Of a DNA stretch of 64,000 nucleotides, positions 9,321-18,393 are shown piece by piece. The notes beneath the pieces were generated by a model that was given only the letters and a program-made list of their open reading frames with translations, was not told the origin of the DNA and ran no database searches. Location of the stretch: positions 186,001-250,000 of the forward strand of contig NZ_PVBR01000005.1 in the NCBI RefSeq assembly GCF_002980495.1, written 5' to 3'. Position 1 is the stretch's first letter; the number at the start of each line of letters is the position of its first letter. The stretch is from Phyllobacterium phragmitis (GTDB lineage Bacteria; Pseudomonadota; Alphaproteobacteria; Rhizobiales; Rhizobiaceae). Made by a program: the position numbers and the translations under genes.

Positions 9321-10073
9321 ATGGATATCATTGCGGAACATCTGGCATTCCTTTCCAGCCCTGCCGGATGGGCGGCGCTCGCTACGCTCGTCGTCATGGA
9401 AATCGTGCTCGGCATCGATAATCTGATCTTCATCTCGATCCTCACCAACAAGCTGCCGCCGGAGCAGCAGACCCAGGCGCGGCGTCTCGGCATCGGCGCC
9501 GCCCTCTTCCTGCGGTTGGCGCTGCTCTTCACCATATCGATCATCGTTCAGCTGACCGCGCCGATTTTCGAATTGTTCGGCCATGGCTTTTCCTGGCGTG
9601 ACCTCATCTTGATTGCGGGTGGGCTGTTCCTGGTCTGGAAGGCGACGAAGGAAATCCATCACTCGGTCGATCCGGAAGATCACAAGGACAGCATGGTCGG
9701 CGGCGTGGTCAAGCTGACGATGGGGGCGGCGATCGGGCAGATCCTGTTGCTCGACCTGGTTTTCTCCATCGATTCGATCATCACGGCGGTCGGCATGACC
9801 GATGAGATCGCGATCATGGTGATCGCGGTGATCGCTGCCGTCACCGTCATGCTGGTCGCCGCCGATCCGCTGTCGAAATTCATTGCCGCCAATCCGACGA
9901 TCGTCATGCTGGCGCTCGGCTTCCTCCTGATGATCGGCATGACGCTGATCGCCGACGGTTTCGGCTATCATGTGCCCAAAGGCTATATCTACGCGGCGAT
10001 GGGCTTCTCCGCGCTGGTCGAAGGGCTGAACATGCTGGCGCGGAAGAGAAAGAAGAGCGCGCCGAAGTCGTAA
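9321..10073 (+). CDS. TerC-family integral membrane protein
   Basis: A 250-residue protein with seven or so membrane helices and the two TerC acidic signatures: VLGIDNLIF (about residues 29-37) and VFSIDSIIT (about 149-157). TerC-family proteins are linked to tellurium resistance and, in several bacteria, to manganese export that metallates secreted proteins; which applies here is unknown. The N-terminal ATG follows AGAGGGGA at good spacing. I see no recognisable manganese riboswitch in the 104-bp leader. It ends in a basic tail rich in K/R. Confidence 0.88.
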   Translation: MDIIAEHLAFLSSPAGWAALATLVVMEIVLGIDNLIFISILTNKLPPEQQTQARRLGIGAALFLRLALLFTISIIVQLTAPIFELFGHGFSWRDLILIAGGLFLVWKATKEIHHSVDPEDHKDSMVGGVVKLTMGAAIGQILLLDLVFSIDSIITAVGMTDEIAIMVIAVIAAVTVMLVAADPLSKFIAANPTIVMLALGFLLMIGMTLIADGFGYHVPKGYIYAAMGFSALVEGLNMLARKRKKSAPKS

Positions 10074-10080
10074 CAGCTTG

Positions 10081-10503
10081 TTAACGGATGGCGATTTTTG
10101 CTTCGGCAAAGCCGCCATCCGCCACTTCTGAGCAAAGCTCCGACCATTCGCATTCCCGGCAGGCCTGCCGGGTTTTTCCTGCCGCAAAAGCCCTGCGCAT
10201 CGTTGACAGCATGTTCGCGTCGAGCACGATCCGGCTGCCGGGGCGCAAGGGGCGGGCGAGGAGGTTTGATATAGCTTCCGTTGCCCTGGCGTCGCGTTCC
10301 GTGACGGTCTGTTCATGGCAGTGGCAATCGTCATCGCCGAGCAGCGGGGCGCAGATGTCATCGGGCCCCGCCACCAGCAGAATATCCTCTCGGGCAAGCC
10401 GCCCCGCTATCGCATCGTAATTGGCGATGAAAGCGGGGCTGTAGCCTTTGCCGACATAGGTCAGCATACAGAGAAGATGGTGCGCGCGCAGGCGGATCGT
10501 CAC
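10081..10503 (-). CDS. DUF1284 cysteine-rich protein
   Basis: A 140-residue protein starting MTIRLRAHHLLCML, typical of the DUF1284 family. It carries several Cys/His clusters: HHLLC near the start, DCHCH at about residues 59-63, and CRECEWSELC near 119-128. The pattern suggests binding of a metal or Fe-S cluster, but no function is established. It starts 9 bp after the bioY stop on the same strand, so it should be transcribed with bioY under BioR control; a role in biotin metabolism is possible but unproven. Confidence 0.78.
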   Translation of the reverse strand: MTIRLRAHHLLCMLTYVGKGYSPAFIANYDAIAGRLAREDILLVAGPDDICAPLLGDDDCHCHEQTVTERDARATEAISNLLARPLRPGSRIVLDANMLSTMRRAFAAGKTRQACRECEWSELCSEVADGGFAEAKIAIR

Positions 10504-10512
10504 GGCTGACGC

Positions 10513-11094
10513 TTACGCGCTTTTCTCGCGGACCGAGGCCTTGAGGATCGCCGCGCCCAGTGCCGATTTGATGAGCGCGCCGATAAGGAAGGGCGTGACG
10601 CCGAAGGCCACGGCTTTCTCGACGCCGATCAGCGAGGAAAGCCATATCGCTCCCATAACCAGGCACAGCGCGTTGGCGAGGAGGAAGGAGGCGAAGGCGA
10701 GGAGCACGTTGCGCCCGTTCCAGCCGCGCTCGGCGAGCCAGCCCGTCAAGGCGGCGATGATGGGGAAGGAAACGAGGTAACCCGCGGTGGGACCGGCGAA
10801 ATGATGCAGGCCGCCTGCGCCGCCCGCCAGGACCGGAAAGCCCATCGCCGCTTCGACCAGCCAGGCGAGAACGGTCAACGTGCCGAGCCGCCAGCCATAG
10901 AGGGCGCCGACCAGCGGCACGACGAGGGTCTGCAGCGTGATCACTACGGGAACCATCGGCACCTCGATCTGCGAGGCGAGGGCCAGAACCAGAGTGCCGC
11001 ACAGGACCGCGCCAATTTGCACGCCGGCAGAGCGGCTGCCGAGGCGCAGCGGGCTGAATGAGGGTTGCAGTGCCGGGGATGTCGCGTCGCTCAT
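10513..11094 (-). CDS. bioY: biotin ECF transporter substrate-binding protein BioY
   Basis: A 193-residue protein with about six membrane helices and BioY hallmarks: QIEVPMVPVVITLQTL (about residues 42-57), the glycine-rich GGAGGLHHFAGPTAGYL near 91-107, and a conserved GVTPFLIGALIKS near the C-terminus. It is the S-component that binds biotin. Solitary BioY can transport or share an energy-coupling module; no bioM/bioN is present in this window. A perfect BioR palindrome (11116-11125) lies 22 bp upstream of the start, and the bioR gene is the next gene upstream, so repression by BioR is very likely. Confidence 0.93.
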   Translation of the reverse strand: MSDATSPALQPSFSPLRLGSRSAGVQIGAVLCGTLVLALASQIEVPMVPVVITLQTLVVPLVGALYGWRLGTLTVLAWLVEAAMGFPVLAGGAGGLHHFAGPTAGYLVSFPIIAALTGWLAERGWNGRNVLLAFASFLLANALCLVMGAIWLSSLIGVEKAVAFGVTPFLIGALIKSALGAAILKASVREKSA

Positions 11095-11115
11095 GAAAGG
11101 CTCCTGGATTTGATA

Positions 11116-11125
11116 TTATAGATAA
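11116..11125. promoter_or_regulatory. BioR operator upstream of bioY
   Basis: The sequence TTATAGATAA matches the published alphaproteobacterial BioR consensus TTATMKATAA exactly. It lies 22 bp before the bioY ATG, within promoter distance, so BioR binding should block bioY transcription. Confidence 0.85.
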
Positions 11126-11313
11126 AACTTAGATTCGATCTATTTATTAGTCCATATCCCGCATGAAAATACAAGCACCTGTTTTGGCTGGGCTATGCTG
11201 TTGCCACCGCAGCGGCTGCGGCGGCGCTGGGGCATGGCAACCTGTGACAGGCACAGGAATGACGAAGGTAGGGAGATTTCGCTCACATAAGCCGCAGCGC
11301 AGGCCCGGCACAC

Positions 11314-11982
11314 TCAGCCGACGATGGCGAAGCTGTCGCGTATGGCGCCCGAGGCAGTTTTGACCGGCTTCTTGCCGACCCATTGCACATGCCGGGCGAG
11401 GATGGTGGCGGCGTCGTCGATATCGCCCTGGCGCAGTGCTGCGAGAATGGCGCGATGATCGTGGTCGGTCCTCGCCTCCCATTCCGACCGCCAGGTGCTG
11501 AACAGGAAGCGGGCGCTGGCGGCGTGGAGATCGTCGATGGAGGCAAGGAGCCGCGGCATGGCGCATGGCGTGATGATCAGGCGGTGAAAGCGGCGGTTGG
11601 CTTCCTCCCAGGAGCGGACATCAGGGGATTTGTCGCCGGCCTTCGTCGCTTCCTCAGCCTCATCGAGAATGGCGCGGGTCAGATGCGGCGCGGCATGACG
11701 CAGCGCCAGCACTTCCAGTGCGGCGCGCATCTCGGCGACTTCCTTGATCTCTCCGAGATTGAAAGAGGCGACACGCACACCCCTGCGAGGTTCGCTGACG
11801 GCGAGCCCCTGCGCCTCCAGGCGACGGAATGCTTCGCGCACCGGAACATGGCTGGTGGCGAACTCTTCCGCGATATGATCCTGTCGAAGTTTCGTGCCCG
11901 GATCGATCGCCCCGGCGATGATGCGCTCCGCCAGAGCGCGGCTGATCCTGACTGCAATCGTATCGTCTTTTTGCTTGGCCAT
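11314..11982 (-). CDS. bioR: GntR-family biotin repressor BioR
   Basis: A 222-residue FadR/VanR-type GntR regulator: winged helix at about residues 10-75 (DHIAEEFATSHVPVREAFRRL) and a helical FCD domain after it, with acidic/His residues (EANRRFHRLI, DHDHRAI) that usually bind metal or effector. The identity as BioR is inferred from the adjacent bioY gene plus exact BioR palindromes before both genes. In Agrobacterium and Brucella BioR represses biotin synthesis and uptake genes and, in Brucella, itself. The start has no clear Shine-Dalgarno because the operator lies only 3 bp upstream, suggesting a leaderless or near-leaderless transcript. Confidence 0.85.
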   Translation of the reverse strand: MAKQKDDTIAVRISRALAERIIAGAIDPGTKLRQDHIAEEFATSHVPVREAFRRLEAQGLAVSEPRRGVRVASFNLGEIKEVAEMRAALEVLALRHAAPHLTRAILDEAEEATKAGDKSPDVRSWEEANRRFHRLIITPCAMPRLLASIDDLHAASARFLFSTWRSEWEARTDHDHRAILAALRQGDIDDAATILARHVQWVGKKPVKTASGAIRDSFAIVG

Positions 11983-11985
11983 GAA

Positions 11986-11995
11986 TTATAGATAA
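11986..11995. promoter_or_regulatory. BioR operator at the bioR start (autoregulation)
   Basis: A second exact TTATAGATAA palindrome ends 3 bp before the bioR start codon. It replaces the usual ribosome-site region, so binding would overlap the transcription start and give tight autorepression. Confidence 0.8.
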
Positions 11996-12049
11996 TTTAC
12001 GCCGCCCCTCCTGTCGAGGCGGCGTATGGCCTGAACACAGGAAGTTCGT

Positions 12050-12901
12050 TCACGTGCCTTCCAGAACCACGACGGTCGGCCGGCGCGGCAATGTGGAAAG
12101 TGAGACTTCCAGCGTGTCGCTATCGCGGTAATCGGCGGTGAAGTTCTCGCCCATCAGGGCAATGAAGCGGTCCATCGGCATGGCGAAGCGATGCATGGGG
12201 AGGACGATGGAGGCCTGCAGCCGCTTCATCACGTCGCTCATGCGCTCCTGGCTCATCGTCAGGCCGCCGTCGACCGGCACCATGACGATATCCAGCCGCC
12301 CGATCGCGGCGAAGTGCTGCGGCGTCAGCGGGTGATGCAGATGACCGAGATGGCCGATGCAGAGATTGGCCGTTTCGAAGATGAAGATGGAATTGCCGTC
12401 CTTCTCCATGCCTGCGCCGGAACGGATATCGGTCGTGACGTTGCGGATATAGGCATCGCCGACGGTCAGCGCGTGTTTCGCCGCGCCGCCTTCCGGATTC
12501 CAGCCGCGCAGCACATATTTGATGGCCGGATCGGGGAAGCTCGTATTGTGGGACGAATGCGCCTTGTTCATGGTCACGACATCCGGAGCCTCGCCTTCGC
12601 CGGCCCAGCCTGCATAATCCGTGGCGATCCTGATGCCTTCCGGCGTCTCGATCAGATAGGTGGAATGGGTGACATAGGTGATGCGCACCACGCCCGGTTC
12701 CGCCGCAGCCTTCAGCGGTTTTGCCGCACCGGCGGGAGGATCGAAACGGGCATAAATCGCACCGGGCAGGGATTGCGCCATGGCGAGACATTGGCTTGGC
12801 ACCGGATCGCCCTCCGTTCCAAGCGATTGGGCATGAGCGCTCGGCAGCATTGCGGCTGCGAGCACTGCGGCCGAAAAAACGCCTTTCAAAACATTCAGCA
12901 T
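12050..12901 (-). CDS. secreted metallo-beta-lactamase-fold hydrolase
   Basis: A 283-residue protein with a clear signal peptide (about residues 1-26, ending SAHA). The mature part has the MBL-fold layout: THSTYLIETPEGIRIATDYAG, a KAHSSHN element resembling an HxxH-type site, CIGHLGHLHHPLT and VPVDGG, and a late MHRFAMP. It resembles UlaG/periplasmic MBL hydrolases rather than true beta-lactamases, and its substrate is unknown. ATG 12901 is preferred because GGAG lies 8 bases upstream; a GTG codon 9 bases earlier is in frame. It stands alone, with no operon partner. Confidence 0.8.
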   Translation of the reverse strand: MLNVLKGVFSAAVLAAAMLPSAHAQSLGTEGDPVPSQCLAMAQSLPGAIYARFDPPAGAAKPLKAAAEPGVVRITYVTHSTYLIETPEGIRIATDYAGWAGEGEAPDVVTMNKAHSSHNTSFPDPAIKYVLRGWNPEGGAAKHALTVGDAYIRNVTTDIRSGAGMEKDGNSIFIFETANLCIGHLGHLHHPLTPQHFAAIGRLDIVMVPVDGGLTMSQERMSDVMKRLQASIVLPMHRFAMPMDRFIALMGENFTADYRDSDTLEVSLSTLPRRPTVVVLEGT

Positions 12902-13169
12902 TACGGTCACTCCATCAAACGGGGAGCCGATATGGATGCGGCGGCATTCTGTGAAGAAAGCGTAGGATCAAGACGAGGTCCTCCGCAAGTCACAGTTGGT
13001 TGTCGTGCCGCATTTTCGTATGGCCTGAAGCCTTGCGGATCGCTTTCTCTGGACGCGGGCGCCCATTTTCCTTATAAGGCCGCCATTCCACACGGATTGC
13101 ACAATGGCGCGAGACGGCGCGCCTCCGGCGTCTCTCCGTGCTGCCGCAATCGAACGTCAAAGGGGTGCC

Positions 13170-13919
13170 ATGGCTGGCCATTCACAATTCAAGAACATCA
13201 TGCACCGCAAGGGCAGGCAAGATGCCGTGCGGTCGAAAATCTTTTCCAAGCTCGGCCGCGAGATCACGGTTGCCGCCAAGCAGGGGCTGCCTGACCCGAC
13301 GATGAACCCGCGCCTGCGCCTGGCGATCCAGAATGCCAAGGCGCAGTCGATGCCGAAGGACAACATCGAACGCGCCATCAAGAAGGCTGCGGGCGGCGAT
13401 GCCGACAATTATGACGAAGTGCGTTACGAAGGCTATGGACCCGGCGGCGTCGCCGTCATCGTCGAGGCCCTGACCGACAACCGTAATCGTACCGCTTCGA
13501 ACGTCCGAGCCGCCTTCACCAAGGCCGGCGGCGCGATGGGTGAAACCGGATCGGTCTCCTTCATGTTCAATCGTGTCGGCGAGATCGTCTACTCGCCCAG
13601 CGTCGGTGATGCCGACAAGGTCATGGAAGCGGCAATCGAAGCGGGTGCCGATGATGTGCAGTCGGATGAGGACGGCCATATCATCATCTGTGCTTTCGAG
13701 AGTATCGGCGAGGTTTTCAAGGCGCTCGAGGCGTTGCTCGGCGAGGCCGAGTCGATCAAGACCGTGTGGAAACCGCAGACCGGCGCGCCCGTTGACGAGG
13801 ACAAGGCGCAATCGATCCTGAAGCTCATCAACACGCTCGAAGACGATGACGACGTGCAGAACGTCTATGCAAATTTCGAGGTGAGCGACGAGGTGCTGGC
13901 GAAGCTCAGCGCGGCATAG
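13170..13919 (+). CDS. YebC/PmpR-family regulatory protein
   Basis: A 249-residue member of the YebC family: [18 protein letters not shown] at the start, the basic DNA/ribosome-facing helices, [15 protein letters not shown] near residue 89 and TSNVR-like [11 protein letters not shown] near 110. These proteins act as transcription factors in some bacteria and ease translation of difficult stretches in others. The ATG at 13170 matches the family N-terminus; an in-frame ATG at 13104 is not supported. An intrinsic terminator follows 25 bp after the stop. Confidence 0.92.
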   Translation: MAGHSQFKNIMHRKGRQDAVRSKIFSKLGREITVAAKQGLPDPTMNPRLRLAIQNAKAQSMPKDNIERAIKKAAGGDADNYDEVRYEGYGPGGVAVIVEALTDNRNRTASNVRAAFTKAGGAMGETGSVSFMFNRVGEIVYSPSVGDADKVMEAAIEAGADDVQSDEDGHIIICAFESIGEVFKALEALLGEAESIKTVWKPQTGAPVDEDKAQSILKLINTLEDDDDVQNVYANFEVSDEVLAKLSAA

Positions 13920-13943
13920 GTCAGCCTATAATTCCGAATGAAA

Positions 13944-13980
13944 GATCCCCGGAAGCCGCTGGCTCCGGGGATTTTCTTTT
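13944..13980 (+). terminator. intrinsic terminator of yebC
   Basis: ATCCCCGGA pairs with TCCGGGGAT around a short GC-rich centre with one bulge, followed by TTTTCTTTTT. Confidence 0.8.
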
Positions 13981-13993
13981 TGGCATGTTTGCA

Positions 13994-14018
13994 ACAAAAA
14001 AAACCCGCCGGGCTTTTT
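13994..14018 (-). terminator. likely terminator of rpmE
   Basis: Read on the minus strand, AAAAAGCCC pairs with GGGTTTTT around GGC and runs into a T8 tract, about 25-49 bases past the rpmE stop. The stem is short. Confidence 0.5.
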
Positions 14019-14042
14019 GATAGCTGCCGCCCCAGATCCGGC

Positions 14043-14264
14043 TCAGAGGCCGAGATTGCCGAAGCGGTTCTTGAACTTGGAGACGCGGCCGCCACGGTCG
14101 ACGAGATGCTGCGAACCGCCGGTCCAGGCCGGATGGGTGGTCGGATCGATGTCGAGATTCATCGTGTCACCTTCCTTGCCCCAGGTCGAACGGGTCGTAT
14201 ACTGGGTGCCATCGGTCATCACGACGTTGATGGTGTGGTAATCGGGATGGATATTGGCTTTCAT
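14043..14264 (-). CDS. rpmE: 50S ribosomal protein L31
   Basis: A 73-residue L31 ([19 protein letters not shown]...TTHPAWTGG...VSKFKNRFG). It has no CxxC zinc-ribbon cysteines, so it is the zinc-independent (C-minus) form. The gene is divergent from the ABC exporter gene, with 180 bp between them. Confidence 0.95.
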   Translation of the reverse strand: MKANIHPDYHTINVVMTDGTQYTTRSTWGKEGDTMNLDIDPTTHPAWTGGSQHLVDRGGRVSKFKNRFGNLGL

Positions 14265-14444
14265 AGGTCACATTCCTGAAGAATTCTGGCGAGGACCACG
14301 TTCCGACGCACATCGAAACTGCGGCACTTCCGCCCACTGGCAAACTTGAAGCCGCAGACCAAAGGCTACGGCTTCCAAAAGCGTTGGCGAGCCTATACAT
14401 CAGCCGAACGGCAATAACAAGGGCATTCCAAACCGCAGGAAAAG

Positions 14445-16274
14445 ATGGCCGAGACAATTTCGCAAGATACCGACCGGGACAAAGGGATGGCAGTTGACGG
14501 CAACCGCCGGTCGGTAGCGCCGTTGCGGCGCATGGCGCCATATCTCGGCCGGTACAAGGGCATGGTCGCGGGAGCCATCGTCGCGCTGGTCGTTGCCGCC
14601 GCGACCACGCTGACCCTGCCCGTGGCCGTGCGCCGCATGGTGGATCATGGCTTCACCGCCGCCAACAGCCATTTCATCAACAATTACTTCGGCATGCTGG
14701 TGGCGCTCGCCGCGATCCTCGCCTGCGCCTCCGCGGCGCGCTATTATTTCGTCATCACGCTTGGCGAGCGGGTCGTCGCCGATCTGCGCCGTGACGTGTT
14801 CTCCCATGTGACGACGTTGTCGCCGATCTTCTTCGACCGCACATTGTCGGGCGAGATCGTCTCCAGGCTTGCCGCCGATACCACGCAGATCAAATCCGCC
14901 GTGGGGGCGACCGCATCGACGGCATTGCGCAATCTCATCCTTGGTCTTGGCGCGATCGCCATGATGGTCGTCACCAGCCCGAAACTGTCGGGGCTTGTAA
15001 TAGCGGCCATTCCGCTGGTCGTCCTGCCGCTGATCGCTTTCGGGCGTTCGGTGCGCCGCCGCTCGCGCGCCGCGCAGGACATGCTGGCCAATGCCACCGC
15101 CTATGCGGGCGAACAGATATCGGCGGTGCGCACGCTGCAGGCCTTCACCAACGAGACGTTGGTGACGAAGCGCTTTTCCGATGCCGTGGACCACGCGTTC
15201 CAGGCTGCACGCGCCTCGGTCCTGGCGCGCTCGTTCCTGACGGCCTTCGCCATCTTCATGGTGTTTTCCAGTGTCGTCGCGGTGTTGTGGTTCGGGTCGC
15301 GCGACGTGCTGAACGGGACGATGTCGCCGGGCACGCTCGGCCAGTTCCTGCTTTACGCCGTGTTCGCGGCGGGCGCCCTGGGCGCGCTGTCGGAGGTCTG
15401 GGGCGAACTGGCGCAGGCGGCAGGCGCCACCGAGCGGCTGACCGAGCTTTTGGACGAGGAGCCGGCCATTGCCGCTCCGGCCCATCCGGTTGCGATGCCC
15501 GAGCCGGCGCGCGGCGCGCTTGCCTTCGACCATGTGCGCTTCAGCTATCCGGCGCGGCCCGACGCGCCATCCCTCCACGATATCAGCTTTACGGCGAAGC
15601 CCGGCGAGACCATCGCCATCGTCGGCCCATCGGGCGCCGGCAAGAGCACCATCTTCTCGTTGATCCTGCGCTATTACGATCCGCAATCGGGCAGCATCGC
15701 CATAGACGGCGTCGATCTGCGCAAAGCCGATCCGCTCGACGTGCGCAGCCGCATTGCGGTCGTTCCGCAGGATGTCGCAGTCTTTGCCGCATCAGTGCGC
15801 GACAATATCGGTTTCGGCAGGCCGGGTGCCGGCACGGCGGACATCGAGGCGGCGGCGAAGGCGGCGCTCGCCCATGATTTCATCCTGGCGCTTGATAATG
15901 GTTATGATTCGGAAGTCGGCGAGCGCGGCGTGACGCTTTCGGGCGGCCAACGCCAGCGCATCGCCATCGCCCGCGCCATATTGCGCGATGCGCCAATCCT
16001 GCTCTTGGATGAAGCAACTTCGGCGCTGGACGCGGAAAGCGAGATGCTGGTGCAAAAGGCGCTGGAGCATCTCATGCAGGGGCGCACGACGCTGGTCGTC
16101 GCGCACAGGCTCGCCACCGTGCTCAAGGCCGACCGCATTCTCGTCCTCGATCAGGGGCGGATCGTCGAGGAAGGCACGCATGCAAGCCTTGTCAAAAAAG
16201 GCGGGATCTATGCGCGCCTCGCCAAGCTGCAGTTCGAGGCGGGGGCGGATGCGTTTCGCGGGGCGGCGGAGTAG
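14445..16274 (+). CDS. MsbA-like ABC exporter (fused TMD-NBD)
   Basis: A 609-residue half-transporter: about six membrane helices in residues 35-320, then an ATPase domain with Walker A GPSGAGKST (394-402), signature LSGGQ (498-502), Walker B ILLLDEATSALD (about 520-531) and the H-loop VVAHRL. It works as a homo- or heterodimer; relatives export lipids, glucans or drugs. No partner gene is adjacent and no substrate is evident. It ends just before a RIME-like palindromic repeat. Confidence 0.9.
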   Translation: MAETISQDTDRDKGMAVDGNRRSVAPLRRMAPYLGRYKGMVAGAIVALVVAAATTLTLPVAVRRMVDHGFTAANSHFINNYFGMLVALAAILACASAARYYFVITLGERVVADLRRDVFSHVTTLSPIFFDRTLSGEIVSRLAADTTQIKSAVGATASTALRNLILGLGAIAMMVVTSPKLSGLVIAAIPLVVLPLIAFGRSVRRRSRAAQDMLANATAYAGEQISAVRTLQAFTNETLVTKRFSDAVDHAFQAARASVLARSFLTAFAIFMVFSSVVAVLWFGSRDVLNGTMSPGTLGQFLLYAVFAAGALGALSEVWGELAQAAGATERLTELLDEEPAIAAPAHPVAMPEPARGALAFDHVRFSYPARPDAPSLHDISFTAKPGETIAIVGPSGAGKSTIFSLILRYYDPQSGSIAIDGVDLRKADPLDVRSRIAVVPQDVAVFAASVRDNIGFGRPGAGTADIEAAAKAALAHDFILALDNGYDSEVGERGVTLSGGQRQRIAIARAILRDAPILLLDEATSALDAESEMLVQKALEHLMQGRTTLVVAHRLATVLKADRILVLDQGRIVEEGTHASLVKKGGIYARLAKLQFEAGADAFRGAAE

Positions 16275-16309
16275 GCAGGAAACAGCTTTTGATGAAAGCG
16301 CGCTTCCTC

Positions 16310-16471
16310 TCACCCCCCTCTGGCTTGCCAGCCATCTCCCCCACAAGGGGGGAGATTACGCCTTCATGAACGCGCGGTGCCAATCGCAAATGTTGCAGAA
16401 TGGACGCGGTGAGTTGTGTCAGCCAATCTCCCCCCTTGTGGGGGAGATGCCTGGCAAGGCAGAGGGGGGTG
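16310..16471. repeat. RIME-like palindromic intergenic element
   Basis: Two inverted arms, starting CCCCCCTCTGGCTTGCCAG near 16313 and ending CTGGCAAGGCAGAGGGGGG near 16470, each include an inner palindrome (CTCCCCCACAAGGGGGGAG). This matches the architecture of Rhizobium intergenic mosaic elements. It lies between the convergent ABC exporter and FAD dehydrogenase genes. Confidence 0.7.
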
Positions 16472-16504
16472 CTGCCCCACCAGCGGTTCTATTTAAAAAA
16501 TGCT

Positions 16505-18163
16505 CTAAATATTCTTTCCAGCGGCGCGGCCCGCCACCCGCCCCGAGAAGATGCAGCCGCCGAGAAACGTGCCTTCCAGCGCGTTATAGCCGTGGTAACC
16601 GCCACCGCCGAAGCCGGCGGCTTCACCGGCCGCATAAAGGCCGGGGACCGGTTCGCCTGAACTGTCCAGTACCTGTGATTGCAGATTGGTGTGCAGACCG
16701 CCAAGCGTCTTGCGCGTCAATATATGGAGGCGGACGGCGATCAGGGGGCCTGCCTCAGGGTCGAGGATGCGATGCGGCTTTGCCGTGCGGACCAGCCTGT
16801 CGCCGATATAGTTGCGCGTGCCGCGCAGCGCGATCACCTGCGCGTCCTTGGAAAATTTGTTGGCGATTTCGCGGTCGCGCGCTTCGATCTGCGTGTGCAG
16901 ATGGTCGAGATCGATGCGCTTCTCGCCGGTCAGCGCATTCATTCCCTCGACCAGCTCGGGGAGCGTGTTGCGCACGATGAAATCCTCGCCTTGGCTCTTG
17001 AACGCCTCGACCGGTGGCGGCGCGCCCTTGCCGAGCCGGCTCTTGAGTAGCAGCTTCCAGTCTTTTCCGGTCAGATCGGGGTTCTGTTCCGACCCGGAGA
17101 GGGCGAATTCCTTTTCGATGATCTTCTGGGTCAGGACGAACCAGGAATAATCATGGCCGGTCGAAAGAATGTGCTTGAGCGTGGCGAGCGTGTCAAAGCC
17201 CGGCAGACAAGGAGCGGGGAGGCGGTTGCCATTGGCGTCGAACCAGAGCGAGGAGGGGCCGGGCAGGATGCGGATGCCGTGGTTGGTCCAGACGGGGTCC
17301 CAGTTCTTCAGGCCTTCGGTGTAATGCCACATGCGGTCCGTGTTAACAGTCGTGCCGCCCGCCGCAACCGTGATGCCGATCATCCGGCCGTCGACATGAT
17401 CGGGGACACCGGCGACCATGTGGGCCGGCGGCTCGCCCAGCCGGTCGCGCGGCCAGTTCTTGCGTACCAGATCGAAATTGCCGCCGATGCCGCCTGAGGT
17501 GACGATGATTGCGCCGGCCGACAAATCGAACGAGCCTACGACTTCGCGGCTCGATTTTTCTCCCGGACCAATGGAGGTGGGTTCCAGGATTTCGCCCGCG
17601 ACGCCGGTGACCGCGTCGTTCGTCTTGAGGATTGTGCTGACACGGTGGCGGCATTTGATGGTGATGCGGCCTTTGGTGACTGCTTCACGCACGCGGCGCT
17701 CGAATGGTTCGAGCACGCCCGGTCCGGTGCCCCATGTGATATGGAAGCGCGGCACGGAATTGCCGTGTCCCGTGGCGAGGCTGCCGCCGCGCTCGGCCCA
17801 ACCGACCACCGGAAACCAGCGCATCCCCATGGAATGAAGCCAGGCGCGCTTTTCGCCGGCGGCAAATTGCAGATAGGCTTCGGCCCATTGTTTGGGCCAG
17901 TGATCCTCGGGCCGGTCGAAGCCGGCGGAGCCCAGCCAGTCCTGCCGGGCGAGTTCGAAACTGTCCTTGATGCCTAAGCGCCGCTGCTCCGGCGTATCGA
18001 TCATGAACAGCCCGCCCAGCGACCAGAAGGCCTGTCCGCCGATGGCGTTTTCGCCTTCCTGCTCGACGATGATGGCGTGCTTGCCTGCATCCGCCAGCTC
18101 AGCCGCGGCAACAAGCCCGGCCAGACCCGCTCCGACGATGATGACGTCCGCATCGGTTTTCAT
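16505..18163 (-). CDS. FAD-binding dehydrogenase (fumarate reductase/3-ketosteroid dehydrogenase-like)
   Basis: A 552-residue flavoprotein. The N-terminal dinucleotide-binding motif is VIIVGAGLAGLVAAAE (residues 7-22), the acidic residue that binds ribose lies at about E34, and a C-terminal GLYAAGEAAGFGGGG motif binds FAD. The segment SLATGHGNS and the HITWGTGPGVLEPF region are typical of the large FAD-dependent oxidoreductase family annotated as 'FAD-binding dehydrogenase'. Substrate is unknown. There is no signal peptide. It stands alone between repeats on both sides. Confidence 0.85.
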   Translation of the reverse strand: MKTDADVIIVGAGLAGLVAAAELADAGKHAIIVEQEGENAIGGQAFWSLGGLFMIDTPEQRRLGIKDSFELARQDWLGSAGFDRPEDHWPKQWAEAYLQFAAGEKRAWLHSMGMRWFPVVGWAERGGSLATGHGNSVPRFHITWGTGPGVLEPFERRVREAVTKGRITIKCRHRVSTILKTNDAVTGVAGEILEPTSIGPGEKSSREVVGSFDLSAGAIIVTSGGIGGNFDLVRKNWPRDRLGEPPAHMVAGVPDHVDGRMIGITVAAGGTTVNTDRMWHYTEGLKNWDPVWTNHGIRILPGPSSLWFDANGNRLPAPCLPGFDTLATLKHILSTGHDYSWFVLTQKIIEKEFALSGSEQNPDLTGKDWKLLLKSRLGKGAPPPVEAFKSQGEDFIVRNTLPELVEGMNALTGEKRIDLDHLHTQIEARDREIANKFSKDAQVIALRGTRNYIGDRLVRTAKPHRILDPEAGPLIAVRLHILTRKTLGGLHTNLQSQVLDSSGEPVPGLYAAGEAAGFGGGGYHGYNALEGTFLGGCIFSGRVAGRAAGKNI

Positions 18164-18191
18164 TTCCCCTCCCAGGAATTTTGCTTGCTCC

Positions 18192-18393
18192 AGAGTCTGT
18201 CAGAACAAACTTGAAACAGCCTCCCCGCTGTCCGTCATTCTCTGGCTTGTCCCGAGAATCTACAACGGTATGATCTGCCAGAACGGTAATTGCTTTTCTT
18301 TTCCTTGTCGCAGATTCTCGGGACAAGCCCGAGAATGACGGCGAAACAGGGGGCGGGCTCCTCCCAGCATTTCAATGAACCACGACAGACTCT
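18192..18393. repeat. MITE-like element, copy 1
   Basis: A 202-bp element with terminal inverted repeats AGAGTCTGT (18192-18200) and ACAGACTCT (18385-18393). Internal palindromes CTTGTCCCGAGAATCT and ATTCTCGGGACAAGCCCG lie symmetrically inside. Its right end overlaps the stop codon of the OmpA-like gene at 18392-18394. The same termini and internal motif recur at 45707-45910 and 50508-50727. Confidence 0.65.

Noticed and set aside
16310-16471. CRISPR-like array or phage attachment site
   Set aside because: There are only two inverted arms, no regular direct repeats with unique spacers and no cas genes.
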